Part shown: in pieces, positions 36,329 to 48,549 of the stretch
Position numbering within the stretch: the first letter of the stretch is position 1
Layout: every line of letters starts with the position of its first letter
NCBI GenBank assembly: GCA_947683425.1
Contig: CANTUQ010000070.1
Coordinates: 7,147,501-7,211,500 of the forward strand
Reading direction: 5' to 3'
Source of the DNA: Excoecaria cochinchinensis
Lineage: Eukaryota > Streptophyta > Magnoliopsida > Malpighiales > Euphorbiaceae
Length of the DNA: 64,000 bases
Notes under the pieces: model-generated
Seen by the model: only the letters and a program-made list of their open reading frames with translations
Told to the model about the DNA's origin: nothing
Database searches by the model: none
Made by a program: the position numbers and the translations under genes

Positions 36329-36684
36329 CACGTGCCTCCTTCCACTCGACCAGCCACGTGTCACAACCACAATGTGCCACATGTCAACTTACTACTGGTC
36401 CAACTGGCGCCCACGTGGCATAATTGGTACACGTCATCCCCACGTGGCATGACACTTGTCGTCCATGTGGCACAATGTCATTGGGCCACGTGTCACTGGT
36501 AACACGTCATCACTAGCACGTGGCAGACCTCAGTCGTCCATGTGTCACCCCCTCATTGGGCCACCTGCGCGACCATATGGTGCACAGGGGACACGTCGTT
36601 GCCATGTAGCATGACCACTGTCATCCACGTGGCGGTCCACTATTTGGCCACATGTCAATAATGACTCATCATTATTGACACGTG
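36329..36684. promoter_or_regulatory. G-box (CACGTG) array in the Copia leader
   Basis: Eight exact CACGTG hexamers occur in 356 bp, at 36329, 36355, 36412, 36441, 36487, 36517, 36626 and 36679. Many near-variants lie between them (CCATGTGGC, ACACGTCAT, CCACATGTC). Most sit in a GCCACGTGTC or CCACGTGGCA context, the core bound by plant bZIP and bHLH factors. The array lies between the 5' LTR and gag, so it could act as an enhancer or arise from local repeat expansion. Confidence 0.65.
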
Positions 36685-37052
36685 TTTATGCGCGCATGAA
36701 CCACTGTCCACGCACATGAGCCCAACGTCTGACGGGGCGTGTAAGCCACGCGCCTCCTTCCCTGCAGAATCTGATGTCCGGATTTCGACCTGTGGTGGGT
36801 TTTCGGGGTCTGTGAATATAATGGTAAGGTCAAAAATAAAAAATTTTAACTTTTAGTTTAGCGTTTTGAACATACAACTTCGTTCACTCGCGTCTTAGTG
36901 TACACATACACAATTGAACCGAAATATATACACACATATATTTTTTTACATAAAAAATAAATTTTTGTTACGTTTCATGCTTCCTAGATCTACCAATTTT
37001 ATGTATAAAATTTTAGATCAATTTTAACTTATATGCCAGGACACAAAAACGA

Positions 37053-37067
37053 TGGCTCTGATACTAA
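37053..37067 (-). other. Copia primer-binding site (initiator tRNA-Met)
   Basis: The minus strand reads TTAGTATCAGAGCCA next to the LTR end. It contains the GTATCAGAGC core complementary to the 3' end of plant initiator tRNA-Met, the usual Copia primer. Confidence 0.8.
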
Positions 37068-37487
37068 TGATGGGAAAATAATAAATATATGAGATAACAT
37101 TAATAGTGTTACTTACCTCTTGTAGTGCGAAAATACGTTGCGGAAGCGTCACAAGGATCCCCTTATTTTTTTGTCACTGATCTGGTTTTTATCCACATGC
37201 GGGATAAGAGCAGTTAGTTCATAATCTAAAAGCCCGTGAAAAATTAAAAGCAAAAAACTTGTGAGTGAGAACAAGCAGCCTTATGGCATATATGTTTTTT
37301 CTCGTTGCCAAAGTCTAAGATTTCTCATTTATTTATAGAGATCCTAAATGATAGATACCTATTTTTAGTATGACTCAAACTCTTTCTGATATAAAATTTG
37401 GTAATTTTAATCAGATTGAATTTCTTAATTCTATCTGAATTGAAACTTAATTTATAATAGAGTTATGAGCGTATTACAATTCTATCA
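37068..37487 (-). repeat. Copia 5' LTR
   Basis: The 420-bp LTR is bounded in plus orientation by TGATGGG and CTATCA. It is directly followed, on the minus strand, by the primer-binding site. It matches 19410-19440 plus 29416-29803. Confidence 0.9.
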
Positions 37488-38049
37488 ATAATTTAAAAAT
37501 TTTTACACAAAAAATAATTATGTATTTGAGTAATTATATTAGGGTCCTTCCGATTCGAAACTCAAAATGATCTAACTCTATCCGTTTGACAGTTTTATAG
37601 TTAAATATTTACTTATTTTACTGTAGTCAATGTAATTAAAAATAAAAAAAAGGCTAATTATAAATATATTAGTCTTTATTGAAAAACATTAGTCATTATG
37701 ACTTAATTCAATGTTATAGTTTAAGTTTGAGTTTAGGTACTAATTTATGATTTTATCATAATTGAATTTAATATAATAATAAATAAAAGCTAATTATAAA
37801 TATATTATTTTTTTAGAGATATAAACATATTACTCATTATGGCATAATTTATAAACAAAATCTAATAAACTGAAAATCAATTTGAATTTGTATGGAAATA
37901 TTATAAATAAATAAAATGTAATAGTAAAACTTAGTTGGATAAATTATAATAACATGAGATATAATTAATTAATTTAAGAAATGACTAAATTATAAAGTAA
38001 TAAGGTTTAGATATCAAAATGTAAACATACACCTAGGCATTAAAAGGTT
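37488..38049. other. AT-rich flank, no gene seen
   Basis: Sequence to the right of the Copia TSD. No feature was recognised. Confidence 0.4.
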
Positions 38050-38235
38050 GCGCATAGCCCATGAAAGCACTTAATGAAAAGCCATAACTTCAGTAAAAGT
38101 TGTGTTGCAATGACCTAAAAATATCCTCAAATGGCTTGCTGGAAGTGTCCTTCGTTATCTTGGAAGATAGCTCCAAAGCCTCATCCATCAGACTCAGTAG
38201 AAACTACACCATCCATGAAGCACAACCAATTGTCG

Positions 38236-38337
38236 AAGAAAAAAGCCAAGCATTGCCTTAGAGCTGCTTTCAACAGGAGGACAAATAAGAAAAAAGCCAA
38301 GCATTGCCTTAGAGCTGCTTTCAACAGGAGGACAAAT
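38236..38337. repeat. Exact 51-bp tandem duplication in the LINE tail
   Basis: Two identical 51-bp copies begin AAGAAAAAAGCC at 38236 and 38287. The period is a multiple of three, so the frame is kept. Confidence 0.92.
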
Positions 38338-39245
38338 AAGATCAAGATTCCTGAAATTTTGGTTTTCTTTCCTCCATTCATGCAGGAACAAGAAAGCATT
38401 GTTAACCATATAAAAAAGGCATCTGTTATTTGTTCTTCCATATTTGTTTCTTACATTCCATACCCTCTAAGTTATCACAATAAACTCCTCCTTTTGCTTT
38501 ATGTTCAAATGTAAACAATCCTGCATGAAAAAATTTCTAAATGACGCATGTGTACTCTAAAGTTGAAGCTCCCATAACTCCCATATTTTCTTGGCATTAC
38601 TACATGGAACAAAAGCATGGTTCACATCCTTCATCTCTCTTACATAAAATACACTCCATGCTAACATTTATCCTTTTTCTAGCTAGTCCATCCTTAGTGG
38701 GGAGAATATCTCTCAAAGCACATCAAAGAAAGTCTTGTTTTCGTTGGAATTTTGAGATTCCAAATCATCCTCAAGAAGTCCCCTTCCAATTGAATTTCTA
38801 CACCTTAAACCCGCATAATAAGTTGATTTTACTATGTAATGTTCCTTCTTATCAATATCCTAAACTATCTTATCTCTCTTATCTATAACATTAAGGGGTA
38901 TACTAAAAATAATTCTCACATCCCCAACACAAAAAAATATTCATGACCTTATTAACATCCATTTTCTATTCTCTTCAACAATAAGATCTTTCACCTTAAG
39001 AAACTTTCCAATCATATATATCCCTTATTCAATTAAAAAACTACCCTCTATAGAAATCCATGGATCCTCTAATACTTTAATCTCCTCTCCATTCCTAACC
39101 CTCCACCGCACCTCAAGTTTCAAAACTTACCTAGCTTGCGAAATACTCCTCCAAGTGAAGCTAGAGCCTAGTGTAGCAGATAAGAAATTCCCTTAGTGGA
39201 AATATTTAGCTTTGAATATAAGGTAAAAAAGAGTATTAGTTTGGG

Positions 39246-39683
39246 GAGTTGATTTCATCCACGGTTACTCAATTTATTACTTATCGCGCAAAAGTAACCG
39301 ACTTTTTTTTTCTTACTTAAATATCACTGAACTTTTAACATTATTGCACAAAAGTCATGTTGACCGGAATCCGGCGACGACTTTTGCCGTATTGATAAGT
39401 TCAACAAATGCTACATTTAAATTAATTTCACTAACGGTCACTAGACTTATCATTTATCTCGCAAAAGTAATTAACTTTTTTTTTTTTCAACTTAAACGTT
39501 ACTGAATTTTTAACATTTTTGCAAAAAAGTCATCAATCCGGCAAGGGTCATCGCCGGATTCCGGTCAATATGACTTTTGTGAAATAATGTTAAAAGTTCA
39601 GTGACATTTAAGTAAGAAAAAAAAAGTCGGTTACTTTTGCGCGATAAGTGATAAGTTGAGTGACCATGAGTGAAATTGATCCC
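39246..39683. mobile_element. 438-bp Mutator-type MITE
   Basis: Inverted ends begin GAGTTGATTTC and, reversed, GGGATCAATTTC. They share ACTTATCGCGCAAAAGTAACC and poly-T blocks. The 9-bp TSD TAGTTTGGG is perfect (39237-39245, 39684-39692). An internal CCGGAATCCGG/CCGGATTCCGG pair and a direct repeat of TTTAACATT...GCAAAAAAGTCA-type text occur. Non-coding. Confidence 0.85.
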
Positions 39684-40430
39684 TAGTTTGGGTAGTTAAC
39701 TTCTACCATTGCTTGCCCCCAGCCACATAAAAACTATAAAGGTTCCTAAAGCCCATTCTTATGGCTCTCTTACCCACACGCATTCATTTCTAAGATAACC
39801 ACCTAATATTCCTTTTCCTTGTCACTTTTCGTATCCCGCCAAAAATAATTCATAATCCTCTATAGTTCTTTATATAAAGAAATCAGAATCATAAACGCAT
39901 TCACACAATATGAGGGAATAGCTTGAGCAAATGATTTCAACATAATCCCCTAACTTGTTATTGACAAAAATCTGTCACCCCAACTATTAATTCTCTTTCA
40001 AATTTTATCTCTTAAAAAACTAAAATTGCTTGGTTACTCATTTCATAAATGGAAGAAAGACACAAATAATTTCCATGCCCCATTGGTGAATAAACTTCAA
40101 GAATATTAGCTAGCCTATGTTTCATTTCATCCCCCACATTAGAACTAAAGAGAGTATCCGACTTCAAAAAATTCACCGCTTGACCCGAAGCCATTTCATA
40201 CTCTTTCACGACCTCCTTTTATAGCCCTGCACCCCACCTCCACTGCCTTACAGAAAAAAATGGAACCATATGCAAAAAAAAGATTAGGCACTCTAGGTTG
40301 TCTCCAATTGGCTTTAGAACCACAAATTCTATCCTACATCCCCGCCGGTCTAAAAAGCACCGATAACCCTTCTACATATGACCAATAACACGAGCTTATA
40401 CATTAGGCCAGTTTTTTCTTAATAAAAAGG

Positions 40431-42095
40431 AATACGAATAAGGTTTAAGTTTATCTCTAAATTTTTTAAATAAGAGTAAGCAATAGTCAGATCCGGGTTT
40501 AAATAATCCAAAATCTAGAATTTAAGAAAAGAACTCAATTCGAGTTGACATGATCCGAGGTAAATATTATGGGCCCAACTCAAATAATGCAAACTTTTTT
40601 GGATCAAATTATTCGGTCCGAACAACCCGAATTATATTTTATATTTTTTTATAAATATCAAATTAATAAATGATAAACTACATTACATTCTACATTTCAT
40701 ATTAATTGAAAATTTTCTTCAAATTTACATCCCAAATGTCAAAAGTAACTAATTAAAAATAAATTCTCTTTGATTTTATCCAAAATAAACATCAATTAAT
40801 ATAATAATTTATTTTTCTTAAATATTTAATCCAAATAATCACAAATAATATGATACTTAAATTAATAACACTCTCTTTTTAAAAAATTTCAATTTAAACA
40901 GTCGCAAACTAATGAATAATTAAATTAATTGAACAATTACATTCTAAAAAAATGATTAATTAAAAATACTAAAAAAAAATTGGCTATTCAGATTAATCCA
41001 AACCCGACTCAAATAATTCGAAATCTAAAATTTTTATATATTTTTAACCCAATCCTACATGAATATATTGAACAATTTGACTCAAATTACATTTTTGTTT
41101 CTTTTTTTTCAGATTTTTCTTGCCAATTCGGGTTTTGGTCACCCATATTGCTAAAAATGCACACATTTGCCTTTTAAATTTTTTAGATCTATTACATATT
41201 GGACACTTAGAACTTGGTATAAAAACTAAAAAGTCATTTAGCCTGCTAGAAACCATTTGGCGCCACTTAGACTTCTATTTTAACATACTAGTGGCTCCCT
41301 GATTGCTAACAGGGCCGCCTATGTGAAAGAAATGTGTTCTGAGCGCATGAATGCTTTAGTTGAGCCGTTCTCTATCTTTATCCGAAACTAATCTCTCTCT
41401 CGATTGCTCTCTCTCTCCCTCTGAAACTAATCTCTTAACAACTCACCATTTCCAAAATTTCACAAAATTAGGAAAAATACAAAAAATTTAAACTCACATA
41501 ATACTACCAAAGTTTTTGGATGGGCTCTTCACATTTTTCATCATTGTTGATAATTTCCGATTTGTCGGGTTTAGAAGAGAGAGTGTTCTATGGCGGTTTT
41601 TATACAAGCCGCTCGGATTTCTATTATCTGCAAAAGAATTTGTCCGGTCGGATCAGGCGTAAACACTCCGAAATTCAAATCAATAGTAATTGGAGGGAGA
41701 AAATATAGTGAGGGAAGCTTTCAATATTGACTGTTACCTGGGTGCAGTGACTCAAGATATTTATATAGGGTATAGGAACCCATTTGAGTATTCTACTCTC
41801 GTGTCAGAATAGATAGGCGGCGACATAACGCGGAGTAGGTGAAGAATGGGATGGAGGCGTGTATCGGTGGACTGTTGAAGGGCTTGCCCTATTAGTTCGA
41901 TTGAACAGCCTGCAAGTCTTATCTATTCGGTTGTTGTGAGTATCCGCTCGTTCACGCTCTAGACCTTAGAGATATTGGGCTCTGGAGGCGTTGGGCTTTG
42001 ATCAATAGTGAACTTTTGGGCTGAGTTTGATTTAGTTCAGCAAAAGATAATATTGAATATTATCAAAACCCATTAAAAATAATCAACAATAGAAA
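40431..42095. other. Intergenic, no gene supported
   Basis: From 40480 to about 41110 the text repeats AACCCGA, AATAATTCGA and GGGTTTAAATAAT-type motifs, as in decayed hAT-type elements, but no termini were found. From 41310 to 42095 the composition is closer to gene-like, yet no motif or convincing ORF emerged. A 62-codon plus-strand frame at 41520-41708 has no recognisable feature. Confidence 0.35.
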
Positions 42096-42498
42096 TGTTA
42101 GGTGCTAAAAACGCTAACTCCGCAAGTGCACAGTTAATCGCTTATAGTACTTAAGATATCGATCCCACAGACAAAGTAGATTAAATATTACTCACTATTA
42201 CTACTTGATTTTATTTTGTTTATAATGTTCAATAATTTGTAAGTTAATTCTATACTACTCGTGTCATACAAATTAATTAAAGTTAGTTAAAAATGATCAA
42301 AAAAGACAGTATAGATGATGAAGAAGTAATAATTATGAAACTTGATTCCATCGTTTAATTATAATTTTAATCTTATCAGTAAGCCAAATTGGAATAATAT
42401 TCTAATTCACTCTCTCAACATGAACTAGAGTGTCTAAAATATGCAATTACAATACTAATCCTTAACTCTCATTAATGAACTAGTTAATTCTAATTACA
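42096..42498 (-). repeat. Element B 3' LTR, left part
   Basis: It begins TGTTAGGTGC and carries CCGCAAGTGCACAG...TCGATCCCACAG, a terminal pattern shared with element A's LTR and many Athila-type LTRs. It continues at 50807 after the CACTA insertion. The reconstructed LTR length is about 1.36 kb. Confidence 0.75.
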
Positions 42499-42521
42499 TA
42501 TCACTACAAGAAAAAGTGTGA

Positions 42522-42990
42522 ATACCGACTGAAATTTACCGACGGACTCGAAACCATCACTAAATGGCGACGGAATATGTATTCCGTCGCTATTTAGCGA
42601 CGGAATTAATTTTCCGTCGCTAAATAGCGACGAAAAATTAATTCCGTCGATAAAATAGAGACGGACAATAAAGTCCGTCGCGAAAAAGGGCGCCAAACCT
42701 TCCCTCCAGAAATTGCGACAAAAATTAGCGACGGATATATAAATCCGTCGTTAAAAAAAATTAATTTACGTTTAGCGACGGAATTTTATTCCGTCGCTAT
42801 AATTGGCGACGGCATTAGAAACCGTCGCTAGATTTAGCGACGGATATCTAAGTCCGTCGCGAAAAAAAATAAATTTAAAAACTAAAATTCTTTTCGCGAC
42901 GGAAGTACTATTCCGCCGCTAATTACCGACGGAATGCAATTTTCGTCACTATTTGTAGCGACGGAATGCAATTTTCGTCGGAAAATCTGA
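42522..42990. repeat. CACTA left subterminal repeat array
   Basis: Many copies of GCGACGGAA and its complement TTCCGTCGC, often as head-to-head pairs around an AT-rich spacer. In En/Spm, subterminal repeats are bound by the small transposon protein that assembles the ends; this is the likely role here. Confidence 0.88.
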
Positions 42991-42999
42991 ATTAAATTA

Positions 43000-43300
43000 G
43001 ATCTACCCCTTCCCCCCCCCCCCCCCCCCCGATCCTCTCTCTCTCCTCCCTCTCCCCTCACTCTGCCCTCCGGTGTCCGCTCCCCTGCCCTCTCGCCTCC
43101 GACGACTGCCCCTCCCCTCCTCCTCCTCCTCTCTTCCCTCCCTTCTCTCTTTTTTCCCGCTCCGTTCTTCCCTCCCTCCGTGCGCCTTCTCTTCTTCGCT
43201 GCCGTCGACCGCCGCTGCTCCGGCGTTGGCTTCCTCTCCTCCTCCGCCTCGTCGTCCTCCCTCCTCCGCCTCCTCCTCCTCTCCTCTCCTCCGGCGTCAG
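43000..43300 (+). promoter_or_regulatory. CACTA promoter/5' UTR: C-run and CT-rich GC island
   Basis: A C run of about 18 bases (about 43013-43030) is followed by CT- and CpG-rich sequence. It ends CGGCGTCAG just before GTACGCC (43301), a good splice donor. A 5' UTR intron to an acceptor near 44642 (TTTTGAATTAG) would join it to the transposase gene. The frame open here (43073-43369) is a Ser/Pro run into TTA repeats and is not credible as a protein. Confidence 0.45.
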
Positions 43301-43333
43301 GTACGCCGATCTGCCCCTATTCCCTTTTTTTTA

Positions 43334-43366
<33 letters not shown>

Positions 43367-43687
43367 TAACTTAATTAGACACTGTTAACTATGAATTATT
43401 AACTATTGTTCAAAGAAAAAATTAATTTTTAATTAGTGTTCATTATTGTTAGAATTAATTTAAATTAGTTATGTTAATTAAATATTTTGTTATTTTTAAA
43501 AAATACAATGAATTAATTAGTGTTAATTGTTGTTAGAATGTTAAACATTTGTTGAAATAGATGATTGTTAGTGTTATTAATATTAGTAGGATTATGGTTA
43601 ATTAATAAAATGACATATTTAATGTTATTAGTATTATTATATATAAAATAATAAGATTAGCATTTTGTTTGAGAAATTTGTTTTTAT

Positions 43688-43735
<48 letters not shown>

Positions 43736-44204
43736 TTTTTATGAGTTTATTTTTCTTGCACAAATCCAATTTAATCCACGTAAATAAAAGGTGAGTTAGA
43801 TGTGAACTGAATTAGTGTATTGAAATTACATATAGCATGTACTATAACTTTTAAAATCAAAACTATACCAAAGTTTGCTCACATATAATTAAAATTCTTT
43901 TTATTAGTTATGTAAAAGGTTAAAATTATGCTCTTCGTTGGATTGACATACTGATAACGTACATTTTGTCATTAAGAAATAAAAAATTCTATAAATAGCA
44001 AAATAGAATACCACAACTTTCATCATTTTTATCTCATTTTTACACCATTCATTATATAATTAAAGATAATTTTTTTGTGAAAAAATAGAAAGTATATATA
44101 TATATTTTAGGTGATGAAATGATAAAAAAATTAGAATATGATATTCCGACAAATTGTGTAGCGCCAAAAGTTTGAAAACACCAATTCTCATAAAAATATG
44201 TTTG

Positions 44205-44251
<47 letters not shown>

Positions 44252-44642
44252 TTCCCTTTCTTGAAATTGTGGATTCTGAAATATAATTAAAATAATAATT
44301 TGATTTATACTCATTTTTATTATGTGAACCAAACTCAATTTAATTGGATTAAATTAAGAAAATATTATTACTATAATTATTATTATTATCACTATTATAA
44401 TATAGGTTATTGAGTATAATATTCTTGTAAAGTTATTTTTTTAATTAGTATTATTATCTAGGTTATTGACTGTAATATGATAAATTTGTATTTTTTTTTT
44501 GTTTTTAGCATAATAATCCGTATAACTTTTGTTTAATTGACTAGCAATTATCGTAATTAATCATGTATTTAATATAAAGTAGTTATATTATGAGTTGCTA
44601 GCATTATTGTCTAATATATTAAGTTTTTTTTTTTTGAATTAG
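43301..44642 (+). other. CACTA leader, probable 5' UTR intron
   Basis: AT-rich, with (TTA)n at 43335-43367, (TA)n at about 43693-43730 and (AAT)n at about 44207-44252. No coding region. Confidence 0.45.
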
Positions 44643-44700
44643 ATTTTTATAATTCTATTTGAGATGTCTCCTTGTTCATGTAACAGTTTTGGAATTAATT

Positions 44701-47700
44701 ATGAGTAACGTTGATAGATCTTGGATGTATAGACGAAAAACAAGAGATGGTTACATTAATTCTGAATTTGTGGAAGGGGTTCAGTCGTTTATTGAATATA
44801 CCAGTTCTCAACATGCATATATGGACGGGGCTAAAATAAGATGTCCACGCAAAAAGTGTCAACACCTTAGTTATCTGTCAGTCGATGAAGTGTATTTTCA
44901 CCTGTTACGAAAGGGATTTGTGCAAAATTATTTTGAGTGGACACGACACGGAGAAACATCAATTTGTAGTACATCGAGTGGAAATGTGGGTAACATGTGG
45001 GCAACTGAGGGTGAATTTGAAAGAGAGGGGGAATTTGTAGCCGATGATGTAGGGGTGACTGATAATCCATACGTTCAAATGGTTTACGATGTAGCTGGCC
45101 ATGATTTTAGGGAAAGTATACCAATGCTGGAAGAACCCAATGAAAATGCAACAAAATTTTATGATTTGCTAAATTCAGCAGATCAGGAGTTATGGCCAGG
45201 CTGCGATAACATGACTCAGTTGTCTTCTGTAACTCAGATATTGAATATAAAATCTGAAGGCCATATTTCGGATCAAAGTTTTGACCAAACTCTTGCTTGG
45301 TACAATGAATCATTGCCTCCTGACCATAAAATGGTTGATAATTTGTACAATGTGAAGAAACTGATCAGTGGTTTAGGTTTGCCTATTGAGAAAATTGACT
45401 GTTGTCGGTTGGGATGTATGTTGTTTTGGAGGAATGACATCAATTTACAAGAGTGCAAATTTTGCAGTCAACTTAGGTACAAATCTAAAAGTGGTGGTAA
45501 TCAGCAGAAATTGGTACATTGGAAACGTATGTATTTTTTTCCATTGACTCCCAGGCTTCAAAGACTATATGCATCCGAAGTTACTGCACCTCACATGAGA
45601 TGGCATGATGAGCATGAAAGTACAGGTGGAATAATGAGCCATCCATTCGATGCAATTGCTTGGAAATATTTCAATAACACCCATCTTGATTTTGCTGCTG
45701 AATCTCGAAATGTTCGGCTATGTTTGAGCACTGACGGATTTTAACTTTTTGGTCAATCAGGGCAACAATATTCGTCATGGCCAATCATAATTACTTCATA
45801 TAATTTGCCTCCATGGATGTGTATGAATGAGGCATATATGTTCTTGACAGTTATTATTCTAGGACCTAGAAATCCGAAGCACAGAATTGATGTATGTTTG
45901 CAGCCGTTGATTTATGAGTTGCAACAGCTTTGGGATGTCGGTGTTGAAACATATGATGCATCACTTAAACAGAATTTCATGACGAAAGCGGCATTAATGT
46001 GGACGGTCAGTGACTTCCCTGCCTATGCTATGTTGTCGGGTTGGAGCACGGCTGGAAAACTAGCATGTCCTTACTGTAGCGACGATTTAGATGCGTTTTA
46101 TCTTCAACATGGGTGCAAAGCTTCTTGGTTTGACAACCATAGGAAATTTCTTCCACCTGATCACCCGTTCCGACGGAACAAGAACAAATTTCTTAAGAAT
46201 AGAGTTGTTCTTGCTAGTCCTCCAGTTATCAGAAGCAGTGAGCAAATTTTACAAGACATTGATGAGTTGGGTTTACTTAAGGTAACGGAAGTTGATGCTG
46301 ATGAAGATAATGGAAGAATCAACAAAAACTTTGGTTGGAGGAAAAGAAGCATTTTTTGGGATTTTCCGTATTGGAAAACTAATTTGTTACGGCATAATCT
46401 AGATGTGATGCAAATTGAAATTTTTTTTTTTTTGATAATGTGTTCAACACCGTTATGAATATAGAAGGGAAGACCAAGGACAATTCAAAATCACGAGCGG
46501 ATTTAAAGTTGTTATGTAGAAGGCCTGAGTTAGCTAAAGATTTCTTAACCGGAAAATATCCCATAGCATGCTACACTTTGGACAAAAAACAAAAGGAAGT
46601 CTTGTGTGATTGGTTAAAAGGACTAAAGTTTTCGGATGGTTACGTCTCCAATTTGGCAAGGTGCGTCGACATGAGAAAGTACAAATTATTCGGTATGAAA
46701 AGTCATGATTATCACGTTTTTATGCAGAGGCTACTCCCAATAGCATTTCGAGAGTTATTTCCGACAAAAGTGTGGGAAGCTATAACAGAGCTAAGTATGT
46801 TCTTCAGAACATTAACGTCCTGCTAGATAAATGCAGCAGATATGACAAGATTGGAAATAGAAATTCCAGTAATCCTGTGCAAACTTGAAGCAAATTTTCC
46901 TCCAAGTTTTTTTGACTGTATGGAGCATCTCCCCGTGCATTTAGCACATGAGGCAAAACTCGCTGGTCCGGTTCAATATCATTGGATGTATCCATTTGAG
47001 CAGTAACTATCTATGACCTTCAATTGCAATTATATTATACCTTTGTATGCTAATTAATGGCATTAAGATATATCATGTAGGTATTTGTTTCACTTGAAGA
47101 AAAACGTAAAAAATAAAGCTAGAGTTGAAGGTTCAATATGTAATGCTTATTTGGTCAAAGAAGCGAGTACTTTTTGTTCGCATTATTTTGAGCTTCATAT
47201 ACACACGAGACAACGAAAAGTACCACGTAATGATGATGGCGGGGCATCAAGTAATCAGGACTCAAAATTATCCATTTTTACATATCCTGGGCATTTACAT
47301 GGCCGTTCAATAAGGAAAATGCTAATAGAGGATGAATTAATAGCGGCACATAGTTATATTTTATTGAATTGCGAGGAAGTTCATCCTTATGTGAGGTAAG
47401 TTTAATATATACGCTAAATTGTGATATATTGTTTTATTATGTCAAGAGTGTAATATATAAATTGATATTGGCATTTTAGATTATTTGAGGAATGGATACG
47501 GGAGCTAATGCTTGAGAAAAATGAAAATGAGGTGAACAAGGAAGTCGAAAAGCACTTTCATGATTGGTTCAAGACATATGTAAGTTGTGATTTTCACCAT
47601 ATATGTCCATACATACATGAATATATGAAATATATGATAATGGTTGATGTTAGCTTATTGGAATATGTAGGCATCAACAAATGTAATTGACAACAAGTAC

Positions 47701-48411
47701 ATCACTGATCTTGCAAAAGCACCTTTGCGATATATTAAATCATTTCCGGTGTATTTCGTGAATGGATATAAATTTCATACACAGAGTCATGGTCATAACA
47801 AAGAAACGGTAAACGGTAGGGTTTGCATTCAAGGAGAGTTGATGGATTATTATGGGCAAATTGTTGATATAATTGAAGTCGAGTATCCCGCATTACCAAT
47901 AAAACGTTGTGTATTATTCAAGTGCAAATGGTATGATCCAACTATTAACGTGGGAACAAAAATACATACCAGATACAATTTAGTTGAAGTCAACCAGCGT
48001 AGAAGATTGAGGAACTTTGAACCATTTGTGTTGGCAATGCAAGTGGGCCAGGTATATTATGTCTCCTATTCAAGCATAAAGCGAGACAGATCGGAATGGT
48101 TTGCAGCGTGCAAAGTCAAACCAAGAGGCATTTATGAAAGGAAAGGCGCCAGACAAAGTGAACGTTCTGAAAATAATGATGTATTTCAGGAGGAAGAACC
48201 GGAATTTCATGAAATCAACAACTCTCTGAATTTTGAAGATAACGAACCATTGAACTATGAGAACAATGAATTTGTTGACATTGATGGTGAGAATGATGAA
48301 GAAACTTTGGTTGGCGATGGATCTGATGACGAGCCAGAATTTTCCTCTTATACATCGAAAAATGAGGATGATTTGAATTACGATTTACAGCTTAGTGACG
48401 ATAGCGAATAA
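44701..48411 (+). pseudogene. CACTA TNP2-type transposase gene, broken
   Basis: The start is ATG 44701 (MSNVDRSWMYRR), giving a transposase-associated domain with a KIRCPRKKCQH zinc-binding segment. The Transposase_21 core follows: RLCLSTDGF, then NLPPWMCMNEAYMFL, DFPAYAMLSGWSTAGKLACPYC and LRHNLDVMQIE. A DUF4218-like region includes INAADMTRLEIEIP and MEHLPVHLAHEAKLAGPVQY. The last exon (47671-48411) is DUF4216-like (IVDIIEVEYPALPIKRCVLF) with an acidic tail. Introns fit at 47003-47080, 47396-47479 and 47580-47670. Breaks: TAA at 45742-45744, a frameshift at a run of 13 T (46421-46433), and TAG at 46824-46826. A full protein cannot be made. Confidence 0.9.
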
Positions 48412-48549
48412 TTTGTTTAACTACTTGCTTATCATGTGAGACCAATTAATATTGCATTGACTTTGATATTAATTTAATATGCTTATTACAATGTAATTAT
48501 TTTCTATTATCTGACAATATGCATTTTTCTTATAATGGCAGGTTGAAAA

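Larger units (their letters stand above)
19410..37487 (-). mobile_element. Ty1/Copia LTR retrotransposon, nested with element A
   Basis: A minus-strand element of about 8.1 kb once the insertion is removed. Its LTRs are about 420 bp, reading TGATAG...CCATCA, and the 5-bp TSD ATAAT is perfect (19405-19409 and 37488-37492). The 5' LTR is at the right (37068-37487). Domain order GAG, zinc knuckle, protease, integrase, reverse transcriptase, RNase H is that of Copia. The polyprotein is broken by several stops and frameshifts. The 3' LTR (left end) is interrupted after 31 bp by element A (19441-29410). Confidence 0.93.
38050..40430 (-). pseudogene. Second LINE remnant, split by a MITE
   Basis: Minus-strand frames give an RT piece at 40209-40012 (MKEYEMASGQAVNFLKS, then DEMKHRLANILEV), the block after the catalytic box in plant LINEs. 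Further left is a zf-RVT-like segment near 38550-38700 (DVNHAF-type context) and an RNase H-like tail near 38140-38240 (GFGAIFQDNEGHFQ). Many stops and frameshifts occur. The MITE at 39246-39683 interrupts it. It is a different copy from the LINE at 1706-4490. Outer limits are approximate. Confidence 0.7.

Noticed and set aside
38131..38514. 127-codon plus-strand frame
   Set aside because: Antisense of the LINE RNase H-like tail, lengthened by the 51-bp duplication.
43073..43369. 98-codon Ser/Pro-rich frame in the CACTA leader
   Set aside because: CT-rich sequence running into a TTA repeat, crossing a good splice donor. More likely a promoter and 5' UTR.
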